Below are positions 26,013 through 34,839 of a stretch of 49,338 nt of DNA, piece after piece; position 1 is the stretch's first letter, and every line of letters starts with the position of its first letter. The notes under the pieces are model-generated. The model was not told the DNA's origin, searched no databases, and saw only the letters and a program-made list of their open reading frames with translations. The stretch comes from CAZXBB01 sp964638815. Its GTDB lineage: Bacteria > Planctomycetota > Phycisphaerae > Phycisphaerales > SM1A02. The position numbers were made by a program, and so were the translations under genes. Location: positions 1 to 49,338 of the forward strand of contig CAZXBB010000143.1 in the NCBI GenBank assembly GCA_964638815.1, written 5' to 3'.

Positions 26013-26951
26013 TCAGCCGGCGAGCACATCGACGGATCCCAGGAGGCCCAGGACGCAACTGATGATCCCGTTGAGCGTGAAGAACGCGAGGGCCACCTTC
26101 GTCGTCCCCCAGCGGGCCACCGTGGCGTGCTCCCAGGCCAGCAGGCCGACGACGATCACGATCCCCAGGCCGAAGAGCACGCCGAACCGCGGATCGACGA
26201 GGGCCGCAGCCACGAGTGCGACGCTCGCGACGCCGTGGAGGAGCCGGCTGATCACGAGGCCGCGGGCCACCCCCAGCCGGCCCGGCACGCTGTGCAGACC
26301 CTGCGCCCGGTCCACCGTCACGTCCTGTAACGCGTAGATGACGTCGAAGCCGGCCACCCAGCACATCACCATGACCGCGAGCAGCCAGAGGGACGGCTGG
26401 GTCGTGAGGGCGGCCGGGGCGACCGCCAGCGCGGCCGCGAGCGGGCTGAGCGCGAGGGCGGTACCGAGGTACAGGTGACAGAGCGCGGTGAACCGCTTGA
26501 GGTACGCGTAGGCCGCGATCCAGAGCAGCACCGGAGCGCCGAGGATCAGCGGCCACCAGTTCCCGAAGAAGAGGCCGAACCCGGCGCACGTGCCCATGAA
26601 CGCGGCAGCGGCGGCGGTGAGCGCAACGACCGCCGCGCGCAGCGTCAGCCTCCCGCTCGGCAGCGCGCGCCCCGCCGTGCGCGGGTTCTTCTCATCGATC
26701 CGCCGGTCGATGATGCGATTCGCGACCATCGCGACCGTGCGGGCGAAGACCATCGCGACGACGACCAGGGCGAGCTGACCCGCGAAGCGGCTCCAGTCGA
26801 TCGCCCCCGGCGCGGGGGCCGCGGCCATGATCGCGGCCAGCACCGCGAAGGGGAGCGCGAAGACGCTGTGCGCGAGCCTGATGTCCTGCGCGACGAGCCG
26901 CACGGCGGCGAGCGGAGAGGCGGTCGTGGCGGTCGCGTCGGGGGTGGTCAC
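26013..26951 (-). CDS. UbiA-family prenyltransferase, MqnP-like
   Basis: A 312-residue integral membrane enzyme with about eight or nine hydrophobic segments. The first Asp-rich motif, NRIIDRRIDEKNPRTAGRAL, and the second, IYALQDVTVDRAQGL, match UbiA enzymes that attach a polyprenyl chain to an aromatic ring. The RNPRTAGR-style sequence is typical of MqnP of the futalosine menaquinone pathway, so a role in menaquinone synthesis is likely; 4-hydroxybenzoate prenyltransferase is the alternative. No other quinone gene is in the window. Confidence 0.88.
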   Translation of the reverse strand: MTTPDATATTASPLAAVRLVAQDIRLAHSVFALPFAVLAAIMAAAPAPGAIDWSRFAGQLALVVVAMVFARTVAMVANRIIDRRIDEKNPRTAGRALPSGRLTLRAAVVALTAAAAAFMGTCAGFGLFFGNWWPLILGAPVLLWIAAYAYLKRFTALCHLYLGTALALSPLAAALAVAPAALTTQPSLWLLAVMVMCWVAGFDVIYALQDVTVDRAQGLHSVPGRLGVARGLVISRLLHGVASVALVAAALVDPRFGVLFGLGIVIVVGLLAWEHATVARWGTTKVALAFFTLNGIISCVLGLLGSVDVLAG

Positions 26952-27080
26952 GGGTCTCGTCTACTGTACGCGCTTCGACGGGAAGGTCCCGGCGGCGAGG
27001 AGGCGCCCGGCGAACTGCCCGACCGTGACCGCGGGTCCGATGCCGCACGCGGGCGGCAGAACGCTCCGGGCCCTCTTAGG

Positions 27081-27198
27081 CTTAGGATCCCGCGCGAGGC
27101 CGCGGACGTCGAACCCCTCCCCGACGAGTCGGCGGGTCACCGGCCGACCGAGGAGCCCGGTGGCCCCGATTGACGAGCACGCGTTTCGCGTCGGGCAT
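27081..27198 (-). pseudogene. Remnant of NmrA/SDR-type NAD(P)-binding gene
   Basis: From an ATG at 27198 the minus strand reads MPDAKRVLV; after a +1 shift it continues IGATGLLGRPVTRRLVGEG and FDVRGLARDP, the N-terminus of an NmrA/atypical SDR protein with GATGxxG. One extra base (AATC for ATC) breaks the frame, and the rest of the usual roughly 290-residue protein is missing. It appears to be a degraded 5' end, divergent from proS. Confidence 0.72.
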
Positions 27199-27222
27199 GT
27201 CGAGATGGTACGGTTTCGGCCC

Positions 27223-28767
27223 ATGTCGACCCCGACCAGGACGAAGACCGCGATCACGCCGACGCGAGGCGAGAACTACCCGGAGTGGTATCAGCAGGTC
27301 GTGCGCGCCGCCGATCTCGCCGAGAACAGTCCGGTCCGCGGCTGCATGGTCATCAAGCCCTGGGGCTACGCGCTGTGGGAGAACATCCAGCGCGGCCTCG
27401 ACGACATGTTCAAGGCGACCGGGCACCGCAACGCGTACTTCCCGCTGTTCATCCCGCTGTCCTTCCTCGAGAAGGAGGCGAAGCACGTCGAGGGCTTCGC
27501 AAAGGAGTGTGCGGTCGTCACCCACCACCGGCTCGAGATGGGGCCGGACGGCCGGCTCGTACCGGCGGCGCCGCTCGAGGAGCCCCTGGTCGTGCGGCCG
27601 ACGAGCGAGACGATCATCGGCGCGATGTTCGCGAAGTGGGTCCAGTCGTACCGCGATCTCCCGCTGCTCATCAACCAGTGGGCCAACGTCGTGCGCTGGG
27701 AGATGCGTACGCGTCTCTTCCTGCGCACCACGGAGTTCCTCTGGCAGGAGGGCCATACCGTCCACGCCACCGAAGCAGAGGCGCGCGAGGAGACGATGCG
27801 GATGCTCGGGGTGTATGCCGACTTCGCCGAGAGGCAGATGGCGATGCCCGTGATCCGCGGGGCGAAGAGCGAGGCCGAGCGGTTCCCGGGTGCGGTGGAC
27901 ACCTACGCCATCGAGGCGCTGATGCAGGATCGCAAGGCGCTCCAGGCTGGAACGTCGCACTTCCTGGGCCAGAACTTCGCGCGGGCCTCGGAGATCAGGT
28001 ATCTCGACGAGAACGGCGAGCTGGTCCACGCGTGGACGACGTCGTGGGGCGTCTCGACGCGTCTCATCGGCGGCATCGTGATGACTCACAGCGACGACGA
28101 CGGGCTCATCGTGCCGCCGCGTCTCGCCCCGGCCCACGTCGCGATCATCCCGATCACGTTCAAGGCCGACGACCCCGAAGCGGTGCTGGCGTACTGCCGC
28201 CGGCTGGCCGATGACCTGCGCGCGATGACGTACCACGGCCGCCCCGTCGTGGTCGAGATGGACGAGCGCGATATGCGCGGCGGCGACAAGGTCTGGTCGT
28301 GGATCAAGAAGGGCGTGCCCATCCGTCTCGAGGTGGGGCCGCGCGACATGGCGGCGGACGCCGTCTTCATGGCGCGCCGCGACCAGTCGCACAAGGAGAA
28401 GAAGGGCGTCCCGCGCGGCGCGTTCCTCGAGGGCTTTCTGGGTACGCTCGACGAGATCCAGGCCGGGCTGTACGAGCGCGCCCTCGCGTTCCGTGAACAG
28501 CACACACGCGTGATCGACACGAAGGACGAGTTCTACGAGTTCTTCACGGCGCCCTCGGCCGGCGACGGCCCCGCGCCGATCCACGCCGGCTTCGCGCTGA
28601 CTCACTGGTCCGGCGATCCGGACGTCGAGGCGACGATCAACGAGGACCTGAGCGTGACCATCCGATGCATACCGCTCGAGCCGGTGATGGGCGCCGACGA
28701 TGCCGGCACGTGCCCGTTCTCGGGGAAGCCCAGCCCGCGTCGCGTGCTGTGGGCCAAAGCCTACTGA
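27223..28767 (+). CDS. proS: Prolyl-tRNA synthetase, archaeal/eukaryotic type
   Basis: A 514-residue class II synthetase charging tRNA-Pro. ENYPEWYQQVVRAADL, GCMVIKPWGYALWENIQ, RPTSETIIGAMFAKW (motif 2 region) and QFARASEIRYL-like segments (here NFARASEIRYL) mark the type without the bacterial editing insertion. Its C-terminal zinc-domain-like end contains CPFSGKPSPRRVLWAKAY. In-frame ATG at 27205 is an alternative start. The same protein type occurs in several bacterial phyla. Confidence 0.95.
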   Translation: MSTPTRTKTAITPTRGENYPEWYQQVVRAADLAENSPVRGCMVIKPWGYALWENIQRGLDDMFKATGHRNAYFPLFIPLSFLEKEAKHVEGFAKECAVVTHHRLEMGPDGRLVPAAPLEEPLVVRPTSETIIGAMFAKWVQSYRDLPLLINQWANVVRWEMRTRLFLRTTEFLWQEGHTVHATEAEAREETMRMLGVYADFAERQMAMPVIRGAKSEAERFPGAVDTYAIEALMQDRKALQAGTSHFLGQNFARASEIRYLDENGELVHAWTTSWGVSTRLIGGIVMTHSDDDGLIVPPRLAPAHVAIIPITFKADDPEAVLAYCRRLADDLRAMTYHGRPVVVEMDERDMRGGDKVWSWIKKGVPIRLEVGPRDMAADAVFMARRDQSHKEKKGVPRGAFLEGFLGTLDEIQAGLYERALAFREQHTRVIDTKDEFYEFFTAPSAGDGPAPIHAGFALTHWSGDPDVEATINEDLSVTIRCIPLEPVMGADDAGTCPFSGKPSPRRVLWAKAY

Positions 28768-28857
28768 GGATGGCCTGATCCGGTACGAGCCGTCGGATCC
28801 GTCCCCGGAGGACACCTCGGAGGGTGCCAGCGGCGTGTGTAACGCGGCAGGGGTGTT

Positions 28858-28870
28858 GTCAATATAAGTA
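28858..28870 (+). promoter_or_regulatory. Shared 13-bp motif upstream of first secreted paralogue
   Basis: GTCAATATAAGTA lies in a rare AT-rich patch 158 bp upstream of the ATG. A one-mismatch copy occurs at 31171-31183 before the second paralogue. It may be a promoter (-10 TATAAG) or a regulator site. Confidence 0.45.
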
Positions 28871-29027
28871 AGCTTGCCTCTCGCACATATTTTCGCACCT
28901 GTACATATACGCTTGCGAAGTGCCGTCGCCTTGACTAGTTTGGGGTGCGGTGCGGGCGCGACGTGTAGCCCGCCCGTCGTCAGGGAGGAAGTGCGCACCA
29001 GGTGCACTGGAGCGTGAGGGGATCGAA

Positions 29028-31067
29028 ATGAGCGGAATGAACGGTATGCCGCGCGCGGGCTACGGTCTCTGTCGTCGGACAGAGCTTTGCATGGCGGCGC
29101 TCCTGGCAGGCCTGCTGCCCGGATCGGCGAGCGTCTTCGCGTCGCAGGTCATCGCCGTTGACCGCACGCTCTTTCCCAACACAGTGCTCACCTACGACAC
29201 GGCCGACCCGCTGAACCAGACCGTGCTCAACACCACGGAGCGGTTCATCAGCTCGCTCGACTACGACGCGGACGCCGAGCTGCTCTATGCCATCGACGAG
29301 TTCCACAAGGAACTGCTGATGGTGGACGACGAGACCGGCGTCTTCACGCATGTGGCGGACCTCAGCGGCCTCGTTCCTCTCCAGCTGCCCACCGGTCTCG
29401 CCATCGATCCGACGGACGGCACGTTCTACGTCGCGTCGACGAATTTCCTCCTCAGTTCCGCGATCTACACGCTCAATTCCGCCACGGGAGTGCTGACGCT
29501 CCTGGGGATGAACGGGCTGAACCTGACGGCCGACATCGCGATCTCCGCCGAGGGAGTGATGTACGCCCTCGATTCGCACACCGACTCGCTTTACATCATC
29601 GACAAGACCGACGGCACGGAGACACTCGTCGGCCCGACGGGTTTCGCCGCGGGGCTCGAGCACGGCATGGACTTCGACTACAGCGACGGGACGCTGTACG
29701 CGAACATCGACATGCTCGGCCTGGCCGACAGCATGCGGTTCGTCACGATCGATACGAACACCGGGGCGGCGACCGAGATCGCACGGTCCAACCAGGAGAA
29801 CATGAACATGGCGGTGAAGGCCGCCATCCTGCCGCCGGCCCCCGTCGGGCGCTCGAGCGCGACCGAGAAGGGCAGCCTGATCGTCTACCCGCGGGTCGAA
29901 GTGCGCTGGGAGAACGCGCCTCCCTACAACGTGATCCAGGACACCTTCCTGCACCTGACGAATGACTACCCGGCCGCCGTGGACGTCAAGCTGTTCTTCG
30001 TCAACGGCGACGCACCGGTCTTCGCCGCGACATGGAACGGGGGCGGGACGGAGCAGCCGGAGTTCGCCAGCGTCCTGGACGGGCATATGGGCATGGCCCG
30101 CGAGACCGGCGGCAACGGCGGCACGAAGATGGGCGGCAACGGCGGCGGCGGTGGCGGCGATGGCGGTCGCGACCACCCCGGCTGGAATCACTTTGACAAC
30201 ATCATCACGCTGACGGCGAACGAGCCCGCGTACTGGGCGGCCTCGACCGGACTGCCGAAGGGCGTCGGTCCGTGGCAGACGCTCGATCCCGGTGACGACG
30301 GCCCCGGCCGTCCCGATCCGCTCGATCCCACGCAGCGCTACCTGCGCGGATTCGTCGTCGCGTTCGCCGTCGTGCAGACGCCGGCCTTTGACGAGATCCG
30401 CTGGAATCACCTGGCCGGCGACGCCGCGATCGTGAACTACCGCGAGGAGCACGCGTGGCAGTACAACGCCGAGTCTTTCCAGGTGAACGATCCGTTCGTC
30501 CACGGTCAGCCGACCGGGACGCCGGGCGTGCTCATGCTCGACGGCTTCGAGTACGTCCAGGCGCCGGCGCTGCTCCACCTGAACTTCATCGCCTCGAACT
30601 CGGACGCGTACAGCGGGGCGAGCACGCCGATCGTGCACGACACCGACGTCGCGCTCCTGCCCGTCTGGCTCGACCTGCGCCAGGAGACGACCGGCCCCCG
30701 CACGACGAAGGCGACGTTCGACATCTGGAACGAGAACGAGGTCAAGTTCACGAATCTCGACGAATGCATCACGTGCTGGACCGGCCGCCTGTTCAGCGAG
30801 CATGCGATCCCGAATCACTTCCTCATCGAGGCGCTTCACACCGACGCGGGGCGCGTGCGGATCGACGGCGTCACCAGCGGCCTCTGCGCCCCGGCGGACG
30901 CGCGCGAGACGGCGCTGCTCGGCGTCGCGACGAAGCTCCTCACGCCCTACGCCGCGAGCGGACAGAATCTCGTGGGCCTCGGGAGCGAGGACGGCCTGCT
31001 GCGATATGACGTTTCGGACCCGCCGCCGGAATCGAACGGCGGGCCGCAGAGCGCGGCGCGCCCGTAG
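29028..31067 (+). CDS. Large secreted protein, beta-propeller-like N-domain plus shared C-domain
   Basis: A 679-residue protein with a signal peptide (about 1-42, ending SVFA). Residues of about 45-265 form repeats like DAELLYAIDEF and DGTFYVAST, typical of beta-propeller blades. From about 280, beginning EKGSLIVYPRVEVRW, a domain of about 400 residues resembles the next gene's product along its full length, including HLTNDYPAAVDVK, a Gly-rich loop, HPGWNHFDNIITLTANEPAYW, WNHLAGDA, IWNENEVKFTN and AIPNHFL. GAGGGG precedes the ATG. The function is unknown; export to the surface or periplasm is likely. Confidence 0.85.
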   Translation: MSGMNGMPRAGYGLCRRTELCMAALLAGLLPGSASVFASQVIAVDRTLFPNTVLTYDTADPLNQTVLNTTERFISSLDYDADAELLYAIDEFHKELLMVDDETGVFTHVADLSGLVPLQLPTGLAIDPTDGTFYVASTNFLLSSAIYTLNSATGVLTLLGMNGLNLTADIAISAEGVMYALDSHTDSLYIIDKTDGTETLVGPTGFAAGLEHGMDFDYSDGTLYANIDMLGLADSMRFVTIDTNTGAATEIARSNQENMNMAVKAAILPPAPVGRSSATEKGSLIVYPRVEVRWENAPPYNVIQDTFLHLTNDYPAAVDVKLFFVNGDAPVFAATWNGGGTEQPEFASVLDGHMGMARETGGNGGTKMGGNGGGGGGDGGRDHPGWNHFDNIITLTANEPAYWAASTGLPKGVGPWQTLDPGDDGPGRPDPLDPTQRYLRGFVVAFAVVQTPAFDEIRWNHLAGDAAIVNYREEHAWQYNAESFQVNDPFVHGQPTGTPGVLMLDGFEYVQAPALLHLNFIASNSDAYSGASTPIVHDTDVALLPVWLDLRQETTGPRTTKATFDIWNENEVKFTNLDECITCWTGRLFSEHAIPNHFLIEALHTDAGRVRIDGVTSGLCAPADARETALLGVATKLLTPYAASGQNLVGLGSEDGLLRYDVSDPPPESNGGPQSAARP

Positions 31068-31170
31068 TTGCTTAAGATGGGCAACCGCGTCGCGCGGCGC
31101 GATCGTGCGGAGTTTGTGCGTCGCGAAGACCGTGCGCGGCCGGATGCCCCTTGCGAGAATCCGAGGTTTG

Positions 31171-31183
31171 GTCAATATGAGTA
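31171..31183 (+). promoter_or_regulatory. Shared 13-bp motif upstream of second secreted paralogue
   Basis: GTCAATATGAGTA, 87 bp upstream of the ATG, differs at one base from 28858-28870. A GCGGCG/CGCCGC hairpin follows about 45 bp later. Confidence 0.45.
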
Positions 31184-31269
31184 TCCGCAGAAGGTCAGGG
31201 AGCGAACGCCCGTGGCGCGGCGCTGTGACGCCGCAAGTGTTCGCAGCCCGCCAAGGTCAGGGGACGGAG

Positions 31270-32562
31270 ATGAAGAACCACGTGGGTCCGGTGCGCCGTG
31301 CGAGTGCGGCTTCAGTGTGCCTGAGCTTCGCGATCGCTCTTCCCGCGTTCGGCCAGGCCCAGTCGCGTGTCGGCGCGTGCGAGAAGGGCAGCCTCCTCAT
31401 CATTCCGAACGTCGAGGTCCGCTGGTCGAACGTCCCGCCGTTCGACGTCCTGCAGGACACGTTCGTCCACCTGACGAACGACTACCCGGCGGCCGTCGAC
31501 GTCAAGATGTACTTCCTGAACGGCGACCCGCCCGAGTTCTCGGCGACCTGGGACGGCGGCCCCGTCGAGTACCTCGACGCCGTGATGCGCGAACGCATGT
31601 CCGAGTCGCGAACCGGCGCGCCGCACGATATCGGGCACGCCGGCGGCGGCGGCGGCGACTCGCCGCGCGACCACCCGGGATGGAACTTCCTCGACAACCT
31701 CATCACGCTGACCGCCAACGAGCCGGCGTACTGGTCGGCGGCGACCGGACTGCCGAAGGGGGTCTCGCCGTGGGGAGTGCTCGATCCGGACGAGACGACG
31801 GGCCCGGGGCGGGTCGATCCGTTTACGAGCGAGCGTTTCATCCGCGGCTTCATCATCGCGTTCGCCGTGCAGCAGGTCCCCGAGGGGGACGAGATCCGGT
31901 GGAACCATCTCGCCGCCGACGCGACGATCATCCACTACGCGAACGAGTGGGCGTGGCAGTACTGCGCCTACGCGTTCCCGGTCCGGCAGGACGCGATCCC
32001 GCACGGTGATCCGACCGGAACGCCGGGCGTCCTGAACCTGGACGGCACGGAGTACGCTCAGAGCTACGCACAGCTCTTGTTCAACTTCATCGCGTCCGGA
32101 TCCGACGCCTACAGCGGCGGCGGCGTGGACTACCTGCACGACACCGACCTCACGCTGATGCCGGTGGACACGGACTTCCGGCAGGAGACCGGCGGCCCGG
32201 CGATCACGAAGGCAAGTTTCGAAATCTGGAACGAGAACGAGGTCAAGTTCACGAACCTCGACCGGTGCGTTTCGTGCTGGGACCAGGAGTTGCTGAGCCG
32301 CCACGCGATTCCGAACCACTTCCTCGTCGGCGCGCTTCAGACGAACGCCGGCAAGACGCGTATCGACGGCCTGGCCAGCGCGCTCTGCGAGGGCAGCGTG
32401 GCATCCTCGCTGCTCGGCGTCGTCCAGAAGGTGCTGACCTTCGCCGGCGGTCAGAGCGCAGCGGGCGTCAACCTGCACGGGCTCGGGTACGAATCGGCCA
32501 CGATCCGCTACGACCAGCACGATCCGCCACCCGAATCGAACAGGGGCGACGCCGCGCCCTAG
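31270..32562 (+). CDS. Secreted protein, paralogue of the upstream gene's C-domain
   Basis: A 430-residue protein with a signal peptide (about 1-29, ending AFGQAQ). The mature part begins EKGSLLIIPNVEVRW and matches the last roughly 400 residues of the preceding product, with the same HLTNDYPAAVDVK, HPGWNFLDNLITLT, ANEPAYWSAATGLPKGVSPW, WNHLAADAT, IWNENEVKFTNLDRC and AIPNHFLVGALQTNAGKTR landmarks. The propeller domain is absent. Two pairs of Cys near VSCW and elsewhere may form disulfides. The pair looks like a tandem duplication with loss or gain of the N-domain. Confidence 0.85.
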   Translation: MKNHVGPVRRASAASVCLSFAIALPAFGQAQSRVGACEKGSLLIIPNVEVRWSNVPPFDVLQDTFVHLTNDYPAAVDVKMYFLNGDPPEFSATWDGGPVEYLDAVMRERMSESRTGAPHDIGHAGGGGGDSPRDHPGWNFLDNLITLTANEPAYWSAATGLPKGVSPWGVLDPDETTGPGRVDPFTSERFIRGFIIAFAVQQVPEGDEIRWNHLAADATIIHYANEWAWQYCAYAFPVRQDAIPHGDPTGTPGVLNLDGTEYAQSYAQLLFNFIASGSDAYSGGGVDYLHDTDLTLMPVDTDFRQETGGPAITKASFEIWNENEVKFTNLDRCVSCWDQELLSRHAIPNHFLVGALQTNAGKTRIDGLASALCEGSVASSLLGVVQKVLTFAGGQSAAGVNLHGLGYESATIRYDQHDPPPESNRGDAAP

Positions 32563-32578
32563 CGGTCCGCCGGGCTGA

Positions 32579-33376
32579 TCAGATGTCGCGTCGCCGGAAG
32601 ATCACGAGCGCCGACGCCGTCGTCACCGCGAACAGCGCGAAGAGCACGAGGTCGTTCCGGGCGTGCGGCTCGGCGCGCACCACCGCGTCGACCGGCTTGA
32701 AGTAGTGAAACGGGCTGATCCACCGGATCGACGCGAGCGGGGGCCACATGTCGGCGAAGATCTCGACGACGTAGAGCACGAAGATGACGGCGACGATCCC
32801 GGCTACCGCGGTTCCGCGCCGGGGCGCGCACACGGCTGCGAGGAGCGCGCACCCGGCGACGGCGAGGTTGAGCAGCATCGATGCGGCGGCGCTCGGAACG
32901 TATTGTGTCCACGCGACGGCCTCGGGCGCGTCGACGACGCCAAGCCCCACGATGATCCCGGTCAGGATGCTCGCGGACAGGATGATCGCGTCGACGATGA
33001 TCGTCACGATCACTGCGACCAGGTAGCGACTGCGCGGGAGGGGCCGCGCGAGCATCAGCTCGAGCGTCCCGGCGTCGCGTTCGCCGGCGGGGGTCGTTCC
33101 GGCCAGAATCATGAACGCGAGCGACAGGCCGACGATCGCGGGATGCTGGAAAGTGAATCCGACGAACGCCGGGAAGGAGGCGCCTCCGATCTGGGACCCG
33201 ACGAAGTCGCGCAGGAACGCCGGCAGGAGTGCGAGGAGCTGCTCGAGCTGCGAGCCTGACGCGAACTCGGCCCCGATCCGGATCAGCAGGACGGACCACC
33301 CGATCAGGCCGACGAAGAGGCCGGCGAGCAGCCACCGCTGATGACGCAGGTTGCGACGGACCAGCGCGGCGATCAC
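32579..33376 (-). CDS. ABC-2 type transporter permease
   Basis: A 265-residue membrane protein with six hydrophobic segments. It has the ABC-2 pattern: an N-terminal cytoplasmic start RRNLRHQRWLL, a long extracytoplasmic loop, the coupling sequence ERDAGTLELMLARPLPRSRY, and a C-terminal span. Its start overlaps the ATPase stop by 4 bp, so the two form one exporter. The substrate cannot be told. Confidence 0.9.
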   Translation of the reverse strand: MIAALVRRNLRHQRWLLAGLFVGLIGWSVLLIRIGAEFASGSQLEQLLALLPAFLRDFVGSQIGGASFPAFVGFTFQHPAIVGLSLAFMILAGTTPAGERDAGTLELMLARPLPRSRYLVAVIVTIIVDAIILSASILTGIIVGLGVVDAPEAVAWTQYVPSAAASMLLNLAVAGCALLAAVCAPRRGTAVAGIVAVIFVLYVVEIFADMWPPLASIRWISPFHYFKPVDAVVRAEPHARNDLVLFALFAVTTASALVIFRRRDI

Positions 33377-34290
33377 GGGTCGGCCTCCGGCGCGCCGCGG
33401 TAGAGCTGGATGAAGGCGTCGTCGAGATCCGGCTCCGGGAACGCCAGGTGCCGGACGTCGTGCCGCGCGAGCACGCGCAGCAGTGGATTGAGGTCGCCGG
33501 TGACGCGGAGCACGACGCTCGCGCCGTCATGCTCGACGATCCGGGCGCCCGGCACCGCCAGCTCCTCGCGACGCACGGGTTCCGCGAACCGGATCGCCAT
33601 CCGGCGGGTGAGCGAACGCCGCAGCGTCTCGATGCGCTCGACCGCAACGAGCCGGCCCGCTCTCAGGATTGCCACGCGCGTGCACGTGCGGTCGACCTCG
33701 GAGATCACGTGCGAGGAGTGGAAGACCGTCCGCCCCCGCGCGCCGGCCTCCGTGAGGACTCCGAGCACCTCTTCGCGCACGAGCGGGTCCAGCCCGGTCG
33801 TCGGCTCGTCGAGGACGAGGAGCTCGGGGTCGCGCTGAAGGGCCGCGATGAGACCGATCTTCTGCTTCGTCCCGCGCGAGTCGTCGCGGATCACGCGGTC
33901 GAGGTCGGCGGCGGTCAGCCGAAGACGCTCGCACAGCCCGTCGCGCACGCGGGGATCGCACGGCGTCGTCCCGCGCGGTCGCAGCGCGTCCAGGAACGCC
34001 AGCATCTGGCGGCCGGTCAGCCGCTCGTCGAGCGAGAGCTCCCCGGGGAGGTATCCGACACGCCCGCGGATCGCGGGGGAGCGCGGCGTCTGGCCGAAGA
34101 GCGTTGCGGTGCCCCGCGTCGGCCGGATGAGATCGAGCAGCAGCCGGATCGTCGTCGTCTTGCCCGCACCGTTCGGTCCCAGGAATCCGAGCACCTCGCC
34201 GGGGGCGATCGCGAGGTCGAGCCCCTCCAGCCCGACGGTGTCCCCGTAGTGCTTCGTCAGGTCGCGGGTTTCGATGACGGCCGGCGGCAT
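33373..34290 (-). CDS. ABC transporter ATP-binding protein
   Basis: A 305-residue ATPase with Walker A GPNGAGKTTT, a Q-loop region, Walker B LLVLDEPTTGLDP, and H-loop FHSSHVISE. The signature is DDSRGTKQKIGL rather than LSGGQ, a form common in ABC-2 partners (SKGMKQK-like). The last roughly 80 residues form an accessory domain seen in this group. The ATG at 34290 was chosen because it begins PPAVIETRDLTKHYG, the normal start. It pairs with the downstream permease. Confidence 0.93.
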   Translation of the reverse strand: MPPAVIETRDLTKHYGDTVGLEGLDLAIAPGEVLGFLGPNGAGKTTTIRLLLDLIRPTRGTATLFGQTPRSPAIRGRVGYLPGELSLDERLTGRQMLAFLDALRPRGTTPCDPRVRDGLCERLRLTAADLDRVIRDDSRGTKQKIGLIAALQRDPELLVLDEPTTGLDPLVREEVLGVLTEAGARGRTVFHSSHVISEVDRTCTRVAILRAGRLVAVERIETLRRSLTRRMAIRFAEPVRREELAVPGARIVEHDGASVVLRVTGDLNPLLRVLARHDVRHLAFPEPDLDDAFIQLYRGAPEADP

Positions 34291-34303
34291 GGGGTTCGCG
34301 CAG

Positions 34304-34309
34304 TAGAAT
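34304..34309 (+). promoter_or_regulatory. Candidate -10 box before the alkyltransferase-like gene
   Basis: TAGAAT lies 14 bp before the ATG at 34324, in the gap between divergent genes. No clear -35 is seen. Confidence 0.3.
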
Positions 34310-34323
34310 CGAACACGACGTCG

Positions 34324-34683
34324 ATGGCGAACCCGGGCAACTATGCGAGGATCTGCGAGGTCGTGCGCCGCATCCCGCGCGGACGCGTGGCCACGTACGG
34401 ACAGGTGGCGAGGCTCGCCGGCCTCGCCGGTCACGCCCGCCAGGTCGGCTATGCCATGAGCGCGCTCGAGGACGGTACGCGTGTCCCGTGGCATCGCGTG
34501 ATCAACGCGCGCGGGGAGATCAGCCCGCGCTCGGACCCCGCGGGGGACGGCGACGTGCGTCAGCGCGAGTTGCTCCGGCAGGAGGGCGTGATGTTCGACG
34601 AGCGAGGGCGGGTCCCGTTAATGAAGTTCCGGTGGCGGCCTCGCGGTGGCGCTCGCGGCGGAGCGGAGAGCGCGGAAGAATGA
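34324..34683 (+). CDS. Alkyltransferase-like protein (ATL, MGMT-related)
   Basis: A 119-residue protein of the O6-methylguanine methyltransferase C-domain fold. It has VRRIPRGRVATYGQVARLAG and, in place of the catalytic PCHRV, the sequence VPWHRVINARG: Trp replaces the Cys. ATL proteins bind O6-alkylguanine without removing the alkyl group and pass the lesion to nucleotide excision repair. It is divergent from the ABC ATPase gene. Confidence 0.92.
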   Translation: MANPGNYARICEVVRRIPRGRVATYGQVARLAGLAGHARQVGYAMSALEDGTRVPWHRVINARGEISPRSDPAGDGDVRQRELLRQEGVMFDERGRVPLMKFRWRPRGGARGGAESAEE

Positions 34684-34771
34684 CGCGCGACGCGTGTCGC
34701 CGTGTGCTCCGGGCCGGGCCGGGCGGCTCGCGTTACGGAAAGCTCATGGAAGGTCCGGCACCGTCCTCGCC

Positions 34772-34811
34772 GGGCCGGGGGGCCGGGGGGACCGGGGCCG
34801 GGGACGGGGGG
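34772..34811 (+). other. G-rich tract with G-quadruplex potential
   Basis: Several runs of three to six G separated by 1-3 bases in 40 bp, in the gap between the convergent ATL and aldolase genes. It fits the G-quadruplex pattern on the plus strand. A role in transcription termination is possible. Confidence 0.55.
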
Positions 34812-34839
34812 CACGGCTGACCGGGCACACGCCGCGCGT

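Noticed and set aside
31180..31269. Possible c-di-GMP riboswitch in the gap before the second secreted paralogue
   Set aside because: A small hairpin exists, but conserved GEMM bases and the second stem are missing.
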